Positions 1 through 7,282 are shown, counted from the stretch's first letter. The stretch is 14,826 nucleotides of DNA from CAZVLQ01 sp964628185 (GCA_964628185.1 CAZVLQ010000031.1:1-14826), one strand, 5' to 3'. Notes: generated by a model from the sequence alone, not told the origin. Made by a program: numbers and translations.

Positions 1-20
1 CGCCGCAAGGCGGTTTTTTT
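1..20 (+). terminator. Rho-independent terminator of an upstream gene (3' part)
   Basis: A short hairpin, CGCC-GCAA-GGCG, with a GNRA-type tetraloop is followed by an eight-T tract on the + strand. This is the form of an intrinsic terminator. The stem is probably longer, with its left part lying outside the window. It would end transcription of a + strand gene to the left and so isolate the nuo promoter from upstream read-through. The upstream gene itself is not visible. Confidence 0.7.
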
Positions 21-148
21 TATGGCGGGAGGAGAAGCCGCGCAGCGGGTTTGACCGGTCCGCAACGTGGCCAACCTGAATACCGGAGGACGGCGACAGC
101 TCGAACAATTCCGCCATCTTCACCCATATTCCACACTATGGCTGGTGG
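21..148. other. Unassigned intergenic stretch
   Basis: No gene could be supported here. The stretch is GC-rich and contains several short self-complementary segments (for example CCGC-GCA-GCGG at 38-48 and the palindrome GACCGGTC at 53-60). It is nearly enclosed by a 7-bp pairing between 24-30 and 109-115. On the minus strand a short frame opens at an ATG at 117 and runs off the left edge (at least 39 codons), but it reads straight through the terminator at 1-20 and matches nothing I recognise. A decayed gene, a small structured RNA or plain spacer are all possible. Confidence 0.4.
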
Positions 149-169
149 TTAACCCGGATTTTTCATGAG
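149..169 (+). repeat. Left terminal inverted repeat of the putative MITE
   Basis: This 21-bp sequence begins TTAACCCGGATT and is matched perfectly, in inverse orientation, by 379-399. Allowing one mismatch at 170/378, pairing resumes for three more bases inward. Outward pairing stops at 148/400, which places the element boundary at or just inside the TTAA. Confidence 0.75.
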
Positions 170-378
170 ATTGGCACATAAACGGGGCTCCCATGAATTG
201 TATCAGCGAACCGGGTGATTTTTTGAACCCTTGCCGGCATCACTCTTTGCCCTTTGCGGTATCCGGCTTGTCCATGTGCGCCGGATACGCACCTTTGGCC
301 GCAAACCATAGCTACGGCTATGCTTCTTGCCTGCATGCGCGTCCCGGCATCGCCTGTCCTGCGCCATATATCCGCAAC

Positions 379-399
379 CTCATGAAAAATCCGGGTTAA
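379..399 (-). repeat. Right terminal inverted repeat of the putative MITE
   Basis: This is the perfect reverse complement of 149-169, ending in CCGGGTTAA. Its right edge lies six bases before the -35 hexamer of the nuo promoter. Confidence 0.75.
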
Positions 400-405
400 G
401 CGGGC

Positions 406-433
406 TTGACAGCGAAAGGCTGGCGCTGATAGT
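406..433 (+). promoter_or_regulatory. Predicted sigma70-type promoter of the nuo operon
   Basis: A perfect -35 hexamer, TTGACA (406-411), is followed after 16 bases by GATAGT (428-433), which matches four of six positions of the -10 consensus. Transcription would start near 440, giving a leader of about 87 nt before nuoA. It is the best promoter seen between the upstream terminator and nuoA and is correctly oriented. The spacer is one base short of the optimum and the -10 is imperfect, so activity may depend on a regulator. No confident regulator site was recognised. Confidence 0.55.
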
Positions 434-435
434 TA

Positions 436-500
436 CGCGAAGCCTGCGCGTTTGATTCGCGGGGCGTTTCGTCCGCCTGGTCATAAGCCGGCATTGCCGG
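436..500 (+). promoter_or_regulatory. nuo leader with two small hairpins
   Basis: Between the predicted transcription start and nuoA, two perfect stems can form: CGCGAA (436-441) with TTCGCG (456-461) around a 14-nt loop, and CCGGC-ATT-GCCGG (488-500). Neither is followed by a T tract, so they do not look like terminators. They could stabilise the 5' end of the long mRNA or be incidental in GC-rich sequence. No known riboswitch was recognised. Confidence 0.25.
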
Positions 501-526
501 ACGCAATATCCATCAAGGGGAGGAAC

Positions 527-898
527 ATGGAAGCTGGTTATCTGGCCACGCAGTATGCGCCGATTTTCATCTTTATCTGTATCGCCCTGCTGATGGGCGT
601 ATTGCCGTTGTTGCTGACCATTTTTGTTGCTTCCCAGAAGCCGGATCCCGAGAAGCTTTCGGCCTATGAGTGCGGCTTTGAGGCCTTTGAAGATGCGCGC
701 ATGCAGTTCGATGTCCGTTTCTATCTGGTGGCTATCCTGTTTGTCGTGTTCGATGTGGAAACGGCGTTCATGTTTCCCTGGGCCGTCGTGCTCGACAATA
801 TCGGCATCTTCGGACTGGTTGAGATGTTGCTGTTCCTGCTCATATTGCTGGTGGGTTACGTCTATGCCTGGAAAAAAGGGGCTCTGCAATGGGAATAG
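527..898 (+). CDS. nuoA: NADH-quinone oxidoreductase subunit A (NuoA, ND3-like)
   Basis: This is a small membrane subunit of complex I (123 aa) that sits beside NuoH at the junction of the membrane and peripheral arms and helps couple quinone reduction to proton translocation. Three hydrophobic segments are visible (about residues 11-35, 65-86 and 92-113). The conserved loop YECGFEAFEDAR at 47-58 carries the ND3-type cysteine (Cys49), and the second helix has the acidic pair Asp76/Glu78 in FDVETAF. The ATG at 527 is preceded by AAGGGGAGG (515-523). The same frame opens further upstream (from 452), but that extension is leader sequence, unlike the family, and has no ribosome site. nuoA is the first gene of the operon and overlaps nuoB by 10 bp, so the two are probably translationally coupled. 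Confidence 0.97.
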   Translation: MEAGYLATQYAPIFIFICIALLMGVLPLLLTIFVASQKPDPEKLSAYECGFEAFEDARMQFDVRFYLVAILFVVFDVETAFMFPWAVVLDNIGIFGLVEMLLFLLILLVGYVYAWKKGALQWE

Positions 899-1365
899 AA
901 GGCGTTCTCGACAAGGGCTTTGTCACGACCACGGCGGACAAGATCATCAACTGGGCCCGGACCGGATCGCTGTGGCCGATGACATTCGGTCTTGCCTGCT
1001 GTGCCGTGGAAATGATGCATGCAGGCGCCAGCCGCTACGACCTGGACCGTTTCGGCGTGGTATTTCGCCCCAGCCCGCGGCAGTCGGACGTGATGGTGGT
1101 AGCCGGCACCCTGGTGAACAAGATGGCGCCGGCCCTGAGGAAGGTTTACGACCAGATGTCCGAACCACGCTGGGTGATTTCGATGGGATCCTGCGCCAAT
1201 GGCGGAGGTTACTACCATTATTCCTATGCCATTACGCGCGGCTGTGACCGCATCGTGCCCGTGGACATTTATGTGCCGGGATGTCCGCCGACGGCGGAGG
1301 CCCTGCTGTACGGCGTGATTCAATTGCAGGAAAAAATCAAGCGAACCAACACCATTGCGCGGTAG
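889..1365 (+). CDS. nuoB: NADH-quinone oxidoreductase subunit B (NuoB, PSST-like)
   Basis: NuoB is the connecting-arm subunit that binds cluster N2, the 4Fe-4S centre that hands electrons to quinone. The protein has 158 aa, usual for the family. All four N2 ligands are present: the tandem pair Cys37-Cys38 in GLACCAVEMMHAG, Cys102 in GSCANGG, and Cys132 in VPGCPPTAEAL. The conserved RQSDVMVVAGT segment (64-74) is also intact. The ATG at 889 lies inside the end of nuoA (10-bp overlap), and the family start MGIEG confirms it. The protein is expected on the cytoplasmic face, contacting NuoD, NuoH and NuoI. It is followed by nuoC after 24 bp. Confidence 0.98.
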   Translation: MGIEGVLDKGFVTTTADKIINWARTGSLWPMTFGLACCAVEMMHAGASRYDLDRFGVVFRPSPRQSDVMVVAGTLVNKMAPALRKVYDQMSEPRWVISMGSCANGGGYYHYSYAITRGCDRIVPVDIYVPGCPPTAEALLYGVIQLQEKIKRTNTIAR

Positions 1366-1389
1366 GCATTGATGAGCGAAGAGGCGACC

Positions 1390-1971
1390 ATGGCGGAACA
1401 GGCGCTCCCGGCCGAAGTGCGGGACCTGCAATCCCGTTTTGGCGATCAGGTGCTGGATGCGGCCGCCGGGCTGGATATGCCGACGGTCGTGCTGAACAGG
1501 GGAGCGATCGTGGAGGCCTGCCACTATCTCAGGCAGGAGCACGGCTATGCGCAACTGATGGATCTCTGTGGCCTGGATATGTCCGAGTATCCCGGGCATG
1601 AAGCGGATACGCCGCGGTTTCTCGTGGTCTATCATCTGCTGTCCGTTGAGGGGAACAGGCGCATCCGGCTCAAGGTGCCGGTGAATGCGCGGGATCTGGT
1701 GGGTTCAGTAACCGAGGTGTGGCCGACGGCCAACTGGTTTGAACGGGAGGCCTTCGATATGTACGGCATCCTGTTCGTCAATCATCCCGATCTGCGCCGC
1801 ATTTTGACCGACTACGGTTTCGAGGGGCACCCCCTGCGCAAGGATTTCCCTTTAACCGGACGGGTTGAGCTTTTCTTTGACGACGCACAGTGGCGCTGTG
1901 TATACAAGCCGAACAAGCTGGAAAACCGGGTGCTGATTCCGAGAACATGGCCGGGAGTGGACCGTGGCTGA
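1390..1971 (+). CDS. nuoC: NADH-quinone oxidoreductase subunit C (NuoC, 30 kDa)
   Basis: NuoC is a peripheral, cofactor-free subunit (193 aa) that packs against NuoD and helps build the quinone-binding arm. The 30-kDa signature is complete: FEREAFDMYGILF at 117-129, followed by HPDLRRILTDYGFEGHPLR at 132-150 and KDFPLTG at 151-157. I chose the ATG at 1390 because AAGAGG (1379-1384) lies five bases upstream. An in-frame ATG at 1372 would add six residues (MSEEAT) but has only a weak ribosome site; both are plausible. The gene ends eight bases inside nuoD, in a different frame, so there is no NuoCD fusion of the Escherichia coli kind. Confidence 0.96.
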   Translation: MAEQALPAEVRDLQSRFGDQVLDAAAGLDMPTVVLNRGAIVEACHYLRQEHGYAQLMDLCGLDMSEYPGHEADTPRFLVVYHLLSVEGNRRIRLKVPVNARDLVGSVTEVWPTANWFEREAFDMYGILFVNHPDLRRILTDYGFEGHPLRKDFPLTGRVELFFDDAQWRCVYKPNKLENRVLIPRTWPGVDRG

Positions 1972-3142
1972 GATCCAGAATTATACCCTGAATTTTGGTC
2001 CACAGCACCCGAGCGCGCATGGCGTGCTGCGCCTGGTACTGGAACTGGACGGTGAGGTGATCGAGCGCGCCGAGCCGCATATCGGTCTGTTGCATCGCGG
2101 TACGGAAAAGCTGTTTGAATACAAGACCTATCTTCAGGATTTACCCTATTTTGACCGCTTTGATTATGTCTCCATGATGGCCAACGAGCATGCCTATGTG
2201 CTGGCCGTGGAAAAGCTGCTCGGAATTACCCCTCCCGAGCGGGCGCAGTATATCCGGGTGATGTTCGCCGAGCTGACACGGATTTTGAACCATTGCCTGT
2301 GGCTGGGTGCGCATGCGCTGGATATCGGCGCCATGACGGTATTTCTCTACTGTTTCCGGGAGCGCGAGGATATCTTTGATTATTACGAGGCCGTGAGCGG
2401 CGCCCGCATGCACGCGGCCTATTTTCGCCCCGGCGGGGTTGCGAAAGACCTGCCGGACGGCTTGCTCGACAAAATTGCCGGCTTTACCGGGCGCTTTCCC
2501 GGTTATGTGGACGAGTATGAAACCCTGCTCACCGAGAATCGCATCTGGAAGCAGCGCACCGTGGATATCGCCATTGTGGACAAGGCGGCGGCCCTGGCCT
2601 GGGGCTTTAGCGGTCCGATGCTCAGGGGTTCCGGCGTGGCCTGGGATTTGCGCAAGACTCAGCCCTACGATGTGTACGACAAAATGGATTTTGACATTCC
2701 CGTGGGCACGACCGGCGACTGTTATGACCGCTACCTGGTGCGGGTGGAGGAAATGCGCCAGGCCAATGAGATCGTCAGGCAATGTGTTGCCTGGCTGTCG
2801 GAGCATCCGGGGCCGGTCAAGGTGGATGATTACAAGCTGGTGAATCCGCCCCGGCAATTGATGAAAACCGACATGGAAGCGCTGATTCATCATTTCAAGT
2901 ATTTTTCGGAAGGCTTCCATGTGCCGCCCGGTGAAGTCTATGCCGCCGTCGAGCAGCCAAAGGGCGAGCTTGGCGTCTACATTGTGTCCGATGGCTCCAA
3001 CAAGCCTTACCGCATCAAGGTGAGAGCCCCGGATTATGCCCATCTGGAGGCCCTGGATTTTATGTGCCGCGGCCACATGATCGCCGACGTCGTGGCTATC
3101 ATCGGCACGCAGGATATCGTTTTCGGAAGCGTTGATCGATGA
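1964..3142 (+). CDS. nuoD: NADH-quinone oxidoreductase subunit D (NuoD, 49 kDa)
   Basis: NuoD is a peripheral subunit (392 aa), related to NiFe-hydrogenase large subunits, that forms the quinone headgroup pocket together with NuoB. The quinone-site motif GPQHPSAHGVLR is at 12-23. His19 and Tyr68 (in FDYVSMM) keep the 49-residue spacing of the headgroup ligands His38/Tyr87 in Thermus Nqo4. The cysteines that bind NiFe in hydrogenases are absent, as expected. The C-terminus ends in DIVFGSVDR, a complete family end. The start is GTG at 1964, supported by GGGAGTGG three bases upstream and by the family start MAEIQNYTLNFGPQHP. It overlaps nuoC by 8 bp and nuoE by 4 bp (ATGA). Confidence 0.98.
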   Translation: MAEIQNYTLNFGPQHPSAHGVLRLVLELDGEVIERAEPHIGLLHRGTEKLFEYKTYLQDLPYFDRFDYVSMMANEHAYVLAVEKLLGITPPERAQYIRVMFAELTRILNHCLWLGAHALDIGAMTVFLYCFREREDIFDYYEAVSGARMHAAYFRPGGVAKDLPDGLLDKIAGFTGRFPGYVDEYETLLTENRIWKQRTVDIAIVDKAAALAWGFSGPMLRGSGVAWDLRKTQPYDVYDKMDFDIPVGTTGDCYDRYLVRVEEMRQANEIVRQCVAWLSEHPGPVKVDDYKLVNPPRQLMKTDMEALIHHFKYFSEGFHVPPGEVYAAVEQPKGELGVYIVSDGSNKPYRIKVRAPDYAHLEALDFMCRGHMIADVVAIIGTQDIVFGSVDR

Positions 3143-3645
3143 GCGCCGCCGTTGAATCCCCCCGCTTCAGCAAGGCGCGCATGGCAGAGATCAGCATGCT
3201 TGTCGAGCGTTACCCGGCGCCGCAATCGGCGCTTTTGCCGGTGCTGCATATGGCGCAGCAGGATTTTGGCTACCTGTCCATGGATGTGCAGCAACTGGTG
3301 GCGGACGTGCTGGGATTGCGGCTGATGGCCGTGCGCGAGGTGGTGACCTTTTATACCATGTTCCGCGAGCAGCCCTGTGGTAAATACCTGCTTGAAGTGT
3401 GTACCAGCGCCTCATGCATGCTGAATGGCGCCAATGAACTGGTTCGTCACCTGTGCGACAGGCTCGGGATCAAACCGGGTGAAACCACGCCGGACCGTAT
3501 GTTCACCGTCGCCGAGGTCGAATGTGCCGGCGCCTGCGGCGGCGCGCCGGTGGTGCAGGTCAACAACGCATATCATGAGCGCGTGGATGCGGCGCAACTG
3601 GATGATTTGCTTGCCGGCGCCATGGCAAAGGGAGAGCGGGCATGA
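3139..3645 (+). CDS. nuoE: NADH-quinone oxidoreductase subunit E (NuoE, 24 kDa)
   Basis: NuoE is a thioredoxin-fold subunit (168 aa) of the NADH-dehydrogenase module that carries the 2Fe-2S cluster N1a close to the FMN of NuoF. The four ligands are Cys88 and Cys93 (CTSASC) and Cys129 and Cys133 (CAGAC). The upstream helical region includes VREVVTFYTMF (65-75), typical of the family. The start overlaps the nuoD stop as ATGA, with GGAAG (3125-3129) upstream. The stop overlaps the nuoF start in the same way, which keeps NuoE and NuoF production coupled. N1a is commonly seen as a side pocket for an electron during FMN oxidation; that role is family knowledge. Confidence 0.97.
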   Translation: MSAAVESPRFSKARMAEISMLVERYPAPQSALLPVLHMAQQDFGYLSMDVQQLVADVLGLRLMAVREVVTFYTMFREQPCGKYLLEVCTSASCMLNGANELVRHLCDRLGIKPGETTPDRMFTVAEVECAGACGGAPVVQVNNAYHERVDAAQLDDLLAGAMAKGERA

Positions 3646-4925
3646 TTTCGTCCGATCCGTGCAGGGTGGAAGCGATCTGTTTTGATCGTATCCGCATTCC
3701 GGGTCAGCACACCCTGGAGGTGGCGCGCGCAAACGGCGCCTATGCCTTCCTGCCCACCGTGCTGGCGGAACTGACGCCGGAAAAAATCATCGAAGAAGTC
3801 AAGACATCGGGCCTGCGCGGGCGTGGCGGCGCCGGCTTTCCGACCGGGCTCAAATGGTCATTCGTGCCGCGCAATACGGGCAAGCCGACCTATCTGCTGT
3901 GTAATGCCGATGAGGGAGAGCCGGGCACGTTCAAGGATCGCGATATCATGCGTTTTGATCCTCACCTGCTGGTTGAGGGTATGATCATGGCCGGCTTCGC
4001 CCTGGGCGTGCGTGATGCCTATATCTATATTCGCGGCGAGTTTCTGCATGAGGCCAATGTGCTGAATGAAGCGATCCGCGAGGCCTGTGCGGCCAACCTG
4101 CTCGGAGAGCATATTCTGGGAACGGATTTCTCCATGCAACTGACCGTGCACCGCGGCGCCGGCGCCTATATCTGCGGTGAGGAAACGGCGCTGATCGAAT
4201 CGCTTGAAGGCAAGGCCGGCCGGCCGCGTTTCAAGCCCCCGTTTCCGGCCGTGGAAGGTTTCTACGGCTGCCCGACCGTCGTGAACAATGTCGAAACACT
4301 GGCCACGATTCCCGCGATTCTGGAGCACGGCGGTGCCTGGCATGCCAGGATCGGCTCGCCGAACAATACCGGCATGAAGATATTCTCGATTTCCGGTCAG
4401 GTCGGGAAGCCCGGCAACTACGAGGTACCGCTGGGCATCACCTTGCGCAACCTGATCGAAGATTATGCCGGTGGGCTCAAACACGGTCAGTTGCCAAAGG
4501 TAATCATTCCCGGCGGTTCATCAGCCCCCTGGCTGGGTCCGGACCAGTATGATATCCCCATGAGTTTCGATGACCTGGCCAAAGCGGGGTCCATGCTCGG
4601 TTCCGGCGCGGTCATTGTCCTGGATGAGACGGCGGATGTGCTGGCCGTGGCCAAAAGGCTGATCCATTTCTACGCGCATGAATCCTGCGGCCAGTGTTCT
4701 CCGTGCCGCGAGGGCACCGGCTGGCTGGACCGTATTTTTGCCCGCATTTCCGGCGGGAATGCGCATACGGGCGATATCGACGTGATTCGGGATGTGGCCA
4801 ATCACATGCGCGGGCGCACGATTTGCGCCTTGTCCGACGCCGCCACCGGCCCGGTATTATCCATCGCCAGACTTTTTCCGGAATTGCTCAAGCCTGCCAT
4901 GGACAGCCTGGAGAGGGCGGCATGA
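3642..4925 (+). CDS. nuoF: NADH-quinone oxidoreductase subunit F (NuoF, 51 kDa, FMN/NADH site)
   Basis: NuoF is the electron-input subunit (427 aa): it binds NADH and FMN and passes electrons to cluster N3. The glycine-rich loop GRGGAGFPTG is at 60-69, and CNADEGEPGTFKDR (87-100) and GAYICGEETALIESLEG (174-190) complete the nucleotide/flavin site. The N3 4Fe-4S ligands are Cys349, Cys352 and Cys355 (CGQCSPCREGT) plus Cys395. Length and domain order are complete: Rossmann-like flavin fold, soluble-ligand-binding-like domain, then the C-terminal helical cluster domain. The ATG at 3642 has AAAGGGAG seven bases upstream and overlaps nuoE by 4 bp. The end overlaps nuoG by 4 bp. Confidence 0.98.
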   Translation: MISSDPCRVEAICFDRIRIPGQHTLEVARANGAYAFLPTVLAELTPEKIIEEVKTSGLRGRGGAGFPTGLKWSFVPRNTGKPTYLLCNADEGEPGTFKDRDIMRFDPHLLVEGMIMAGFALGVRDAYIYIRGEFLHEANVLNEAIREACAANLLGEHILGTDFSMQLTVHRGAGAYICGEETALIESLEGKAGRPRFKPPFPAVEGFYGCPTVVNNVETLATIPAILEHGGAWHARIGSPNNTGMKIFSISGQVGKPGNYEVPLGITLRNLIEDYAGGLKHGQLPKVIIPGGSSAPWLGPDQYDIPMSFDDLAKAGSMLGSGAVIVLDETADVLAVAKRLIHFYAHESCGQCSPCREGTGWLDRIFARISGGNAHTGDIDVIRDVANHMRGRTICALSDAATGPVLSIARLFPELLKPAMDSLERAA

Positions 4926-7282
4926 CAACACTTTTTATCAATGACAGGGAGGTTTCGGTTGCGCCCGGCACCAGTATCCTGGATGCCTGCCGCCAGTACG
5001 GCGTCAACGTGCCGTACTTCTGCTACCACCCCGAGCTCTCCGTAGCGGCGAACTGTCGCATGTGTCTGGTGGAGATCGAGGGCTGGAAAAAACCGGCGGC
5101 CTCCTGTTGTACGCCGGTGGCCGAGGGTATGAAGGTCCATACGGAGACCGATGCCACAAAGGAAGATCACAGGATGGTGATGGAATACCTGCTCATCAAC
5201 CATCCACTGGATTGCCCGGTGTGCGATCAGGGCGGCAAGTGCAAGTTGCAGGACTACTCCATGCAATACGGCGCCTCCAGGGGTCGCTACGCGGAGAACA
5301 AGCGCGCCGTCACGGATTATGAGCTGGGGCCCTTTATTACCACCTGCATGACCCGTTGCATCCATTGCACCCGCTGCGTGCGTTTTGCCGACGAGATTGC
5401 CGGGACGGGTGATATGGGCGTGCTGAATCGCGGTGACCGTATGAGTATTGCCGGCATTGTGGATGAATGCCTGAGTTCCGAATTGTCCGGCAATCTGGCG
5501 GATATTTGCCCGGTAGGTGCCCTGCTGGACGGCCCCTCGCATGATATCGCCCGTCCCTGGGAGCTGACCCGGCACAAATCCACCTGCACCCAGTGTCCTC
5601 AGGGTTGCGATATTCATATCGAGTCGCGCGGTGAGGAAGTGATCCGTATTCAACCGGTCAAGGACAGCCCCGAGCCGTGGCTTTGTGACCGTGGCCGTTA
5701 TGTTTATGACGCCTTCCGTTCCGAAAACCGCATTCTGTCGCCACGCCTGCGTGCGCAGGATGGAATGCAGGAGGCGGACTGGGATGAAGCCGTCAGGCGT
5801 GCCGTGGATGTGCTTGCCGGCAAGCGTGTCGGCATGGTGATTTCTCCATACTGGAGTGTTGAGGGTTATACCGCCATACGACTGCTGCATGATGCAGTCT
5901 TTCCGGATGCCGGGGTGGCGTTTGACCTGCATCGGCGTGATATGCGCGCCTTTGCCTTTGAAGAGGGTTTTTCACAGACCACCCGGCAGATTGAAGATAC
6001 GGATGAAGTGGTCATTCTCGGTTCGGATCTGCGGCAGCGCCTGCCTCTGGTGATGCAACGCATGCGTAAGCGTCTCAGGAACGGAAAGCCGGTAACGCGA
6101 ATAGGGTCAATGAATTATCGCACCAATGCGGACATCACCAGGGAATCGCTGATCAGACCGCGTGACTGGCCGGCCGTCATCGCCCGCGCCATGCAGCAGG
6201 TCATGGATCTGGGCAAAACGGCGGCGGGCATGAAGGAATGGATGGATGCGGTGGATGATCGTCATGAGGCCGGCAAGCTGCTCGGCGACGCATTGATGGC
6301 CGGGTCCTGTTCGCTGATTGTGGGCGAGGAGATTCGCTGTCATCCGGACGCCGCGGCCCTGATTCATGGCCTGGACTTGCTGATGCGCGGTTGCGGGCAT
6401 GCTGAAAAGGAATCCGATGGCCGCAACCTGGTGCCGGAGGGGATGAATGCACAGGTTCTTTCCTCTGTATTCGGCGATGTCCGGGTTTCGGCGGCCGAAA
6501 TCTTTGATGCGGCGGTGAACGGTGAGCTGGACGCTATTTTACTGGTCGGCAGCGATCCGGTGGGGGACGGGTTGTTTCCGTCGCAGGCGAAGGCGGCGCT
6601 GGACGGAGTGCCGCTGGTGCAGGTGGGGGCGATTGCAGGCAAGATCAGCGAACGGGCTGATGTGATGTTGCCGGCCGCGGCCTATTCAGAGATTGAGGGA
6701 ACCTTTATTAATATGGAAGGCCGCGTGCGCGTGGCGACCAATCCGATTTCCTCCGTTGGCAAGGAACGGCCGCTGTGGAAAGTGATGATGCGGCTGGTGC
6801 AGGCTCTGGGCAAGGATGTGCCGGCGGTCAGCCTGGAGGAATTGCGTGAGCAGGTAAAACGGTTTCTGCCGGAACTGGCCATGGCCTGGCAGGCGCATGA
6901 GGTTGACAGCTTCATGATGCCGACACGGCGAAATACCGGGGCGGCATACCTGCCTGCAGGTCCGGATATTTCCGCTGGCCAGCTGGATGTGGTCAGCCGT
7001 TATTCCATGTATCGCGAGGGGATGTGGGCGCGTGCCAGTGCGCTGTTATCGCATGCGGGGCAGTTGCACCGGCTGGATGATGTGCTGGTGCATCCGGACA
7101 CCCTGAAGGAACTCGGGCTGGAGCCGGGCGTGCTGACCGTGGTTTCCGATCAGGGCGAGCAGCAGTTTGAGATCGGCACTCGCGATGACGTGTCGCCGGG
7201 CGTATTGTTTGTAGCCAGGCGCGGTGTCGCCGGCGATTTGTCCAGTGTCGTCAGGGCGTCGTTGCGGGGAGATCCGGTATGA
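4922..7282 (+). CDS. nuoG: NADH-quinone oxidoreductase subunit G (NuoG, 75 kDa)
   Basis: NuoG is the largest subunit (786 aa). It wires electrons from NuoF to NuoI. Visible cluster ligands are: N1b (2Fe-2S) Cys34, Cys45, Cys48 and Cys62; N5 His94, Cys98, Cys101 and Cys107; N4 Cys146, Cys149, Cys152 and Cys196. A further set, Cys222-x2-Cys225-x3-Cys229-x25-Cys255, matches cluster N7, which mitochondrial and many proteobacterial 75-kDa subunits have lost. Residues from about 220 onward have the molybdopterin-oxidoreductase fold, used structurally without a molybdenum cofactor; the segment around 590-640 (MLPAAAYSEIEGTFINMEGR) is typical. The ATG at 4922 follows GGAGAGG and overlaps the nuoF stop. 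The frame is open further upstream, but that part lies inside nuoF in another frame and is not protein. The C-terminal third is the least conserved. Confidence 0.97.
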   Translation: MTTLFINDREVSVAPGTSILDACRQYGVNVPYFCYHPELSVAANCRMCLVEIEGWKKPAASCCTPVAEGMKVHTETDATKEDHRMVMEYLLINHPLDCPVCDQGGKCKLQDYSMQYGASRGRYAENKRAVTDYELGPFITTCMTRCIHCTRCVRFADEIAGTGDMGVLNRGDRMSIAGIVDECLSSELSGNLADICPVGALLDGPSHDIARPWELTRHKSTCTQCPQGCDIHIESRGEEVIRIQPVKDSPEPWLCDRGRYVYDAFRSENRILSPRLRAQDGMQEADWDEAVRRAVDVLAGKRVGMVISPYWSVEGYTAIRLLHDAVFPDAGVAFDLHRRDMRAFAFEEGFSQTTRQIEDTDEVVILGSDLRQRLPLVMQRMRKRLRNGKPVTRIGSMNYRTNADITRESLIRPRDWPAVIARAMQQVMDLGKTAAGMKEWMDAVDDRHEAGKLLGDALMAGSCSLIVGEEIRCHPDAAALIHGLDLLMRGCGHAEKESDGRNLVPEGMNAQVLSSVFGDVRVSAAEIFDAAVNGELDAILLVGSDPVGDGLFPSQAKAALDGVPLVQVGAIAGKISERADVMLPAAAYSEIEGTFINMEGRVRVATNPISSVGKERPLWKVMMRLVQALGKDVPAVSLEELREQVKRFLPELAMAWQAHEVDSFMMPTRRNTGAAYLPAGPDISAGQLDVVSRYSMYREGMWARASALLSHAGQLHRLDDVLVHPDTLKELGLEPGVLTVVSDQGEQQFEIGTRDDVSPGVLFVARRGVAGDLSSVVRASLRGDPV

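Larger units (their letters stand above)
149..399. mobile_element. Putative MITE with perfect 21-bp inverted ends and TTAA flanks
   Basis: Positions 149-169 and 379-399 are exact reverse complements over 21 bp, with no mismatch. The outermost four bases on each side are TTAA, which is its own reverse complement and could be a target-site duplication. That would leave a 243-bp element (153-395) with 17-bp terminal repeats starting CCCGGATTTTT. The interior encodes no transposase but holds two strong hairpins: a 9-bp stem at 259-267/280-288 and CATAGC-TACG-GCTATG at 307-322. This fits a miniature inverted-repeat transposable element mobilised in trans. TTAA targets and ends beginning with CC recall the IS1380/piggyBac-related group, but that family link is inference. 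A plain long inverted repeat is the alternative; copies elsewhere in the genome would decide. Confidence 0.6.

Noticed and set aside
15..117. Minus-strand open frame starting at ATG 117 and leaving the window on the left
   Set aside because: It runs through the T-tract terminator at 1-20 and has no recognisable family. Too little is visible to call a gene.
22..117. Possible tRNA-Leu/Ser or 4.5S SRP RNA gene
   Set aside because: Acceptor-like ends pair, but the T-loop TTCRA pattern, anticodon stem-loop and the SRP GGAAGGAAGCAGCC-type core are absent.
193..399. Short + strand open frame of 68 codons inside the putative MITE
   Set aside because: It has no ribosome site, its last codons are the terminal repeat itself (ending MKNPG), and its composition does not look like a conserved protein. 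Frames like this arise from repeat copies and are probably not translated.
4694..4921. N-terminal extension of NuoG by 76 residues
   Set aside because: The stretch is internal to nuoF in another frame. The ATG at 4922 has a strong ribosome site and matches the family N-terminus.
4802..5932. Long minus-strand frame of 376 codons opposite nuoF/nuoG, and similar ones such as 10421-11308 and 2141-3076
   Set aside because: They lie fully antisense to well-conserved nuo genes and are rich in His/Arg/Gln, as expected for the reverse of hydrophobic GC-rich genes. They are shadows of coding constraint.
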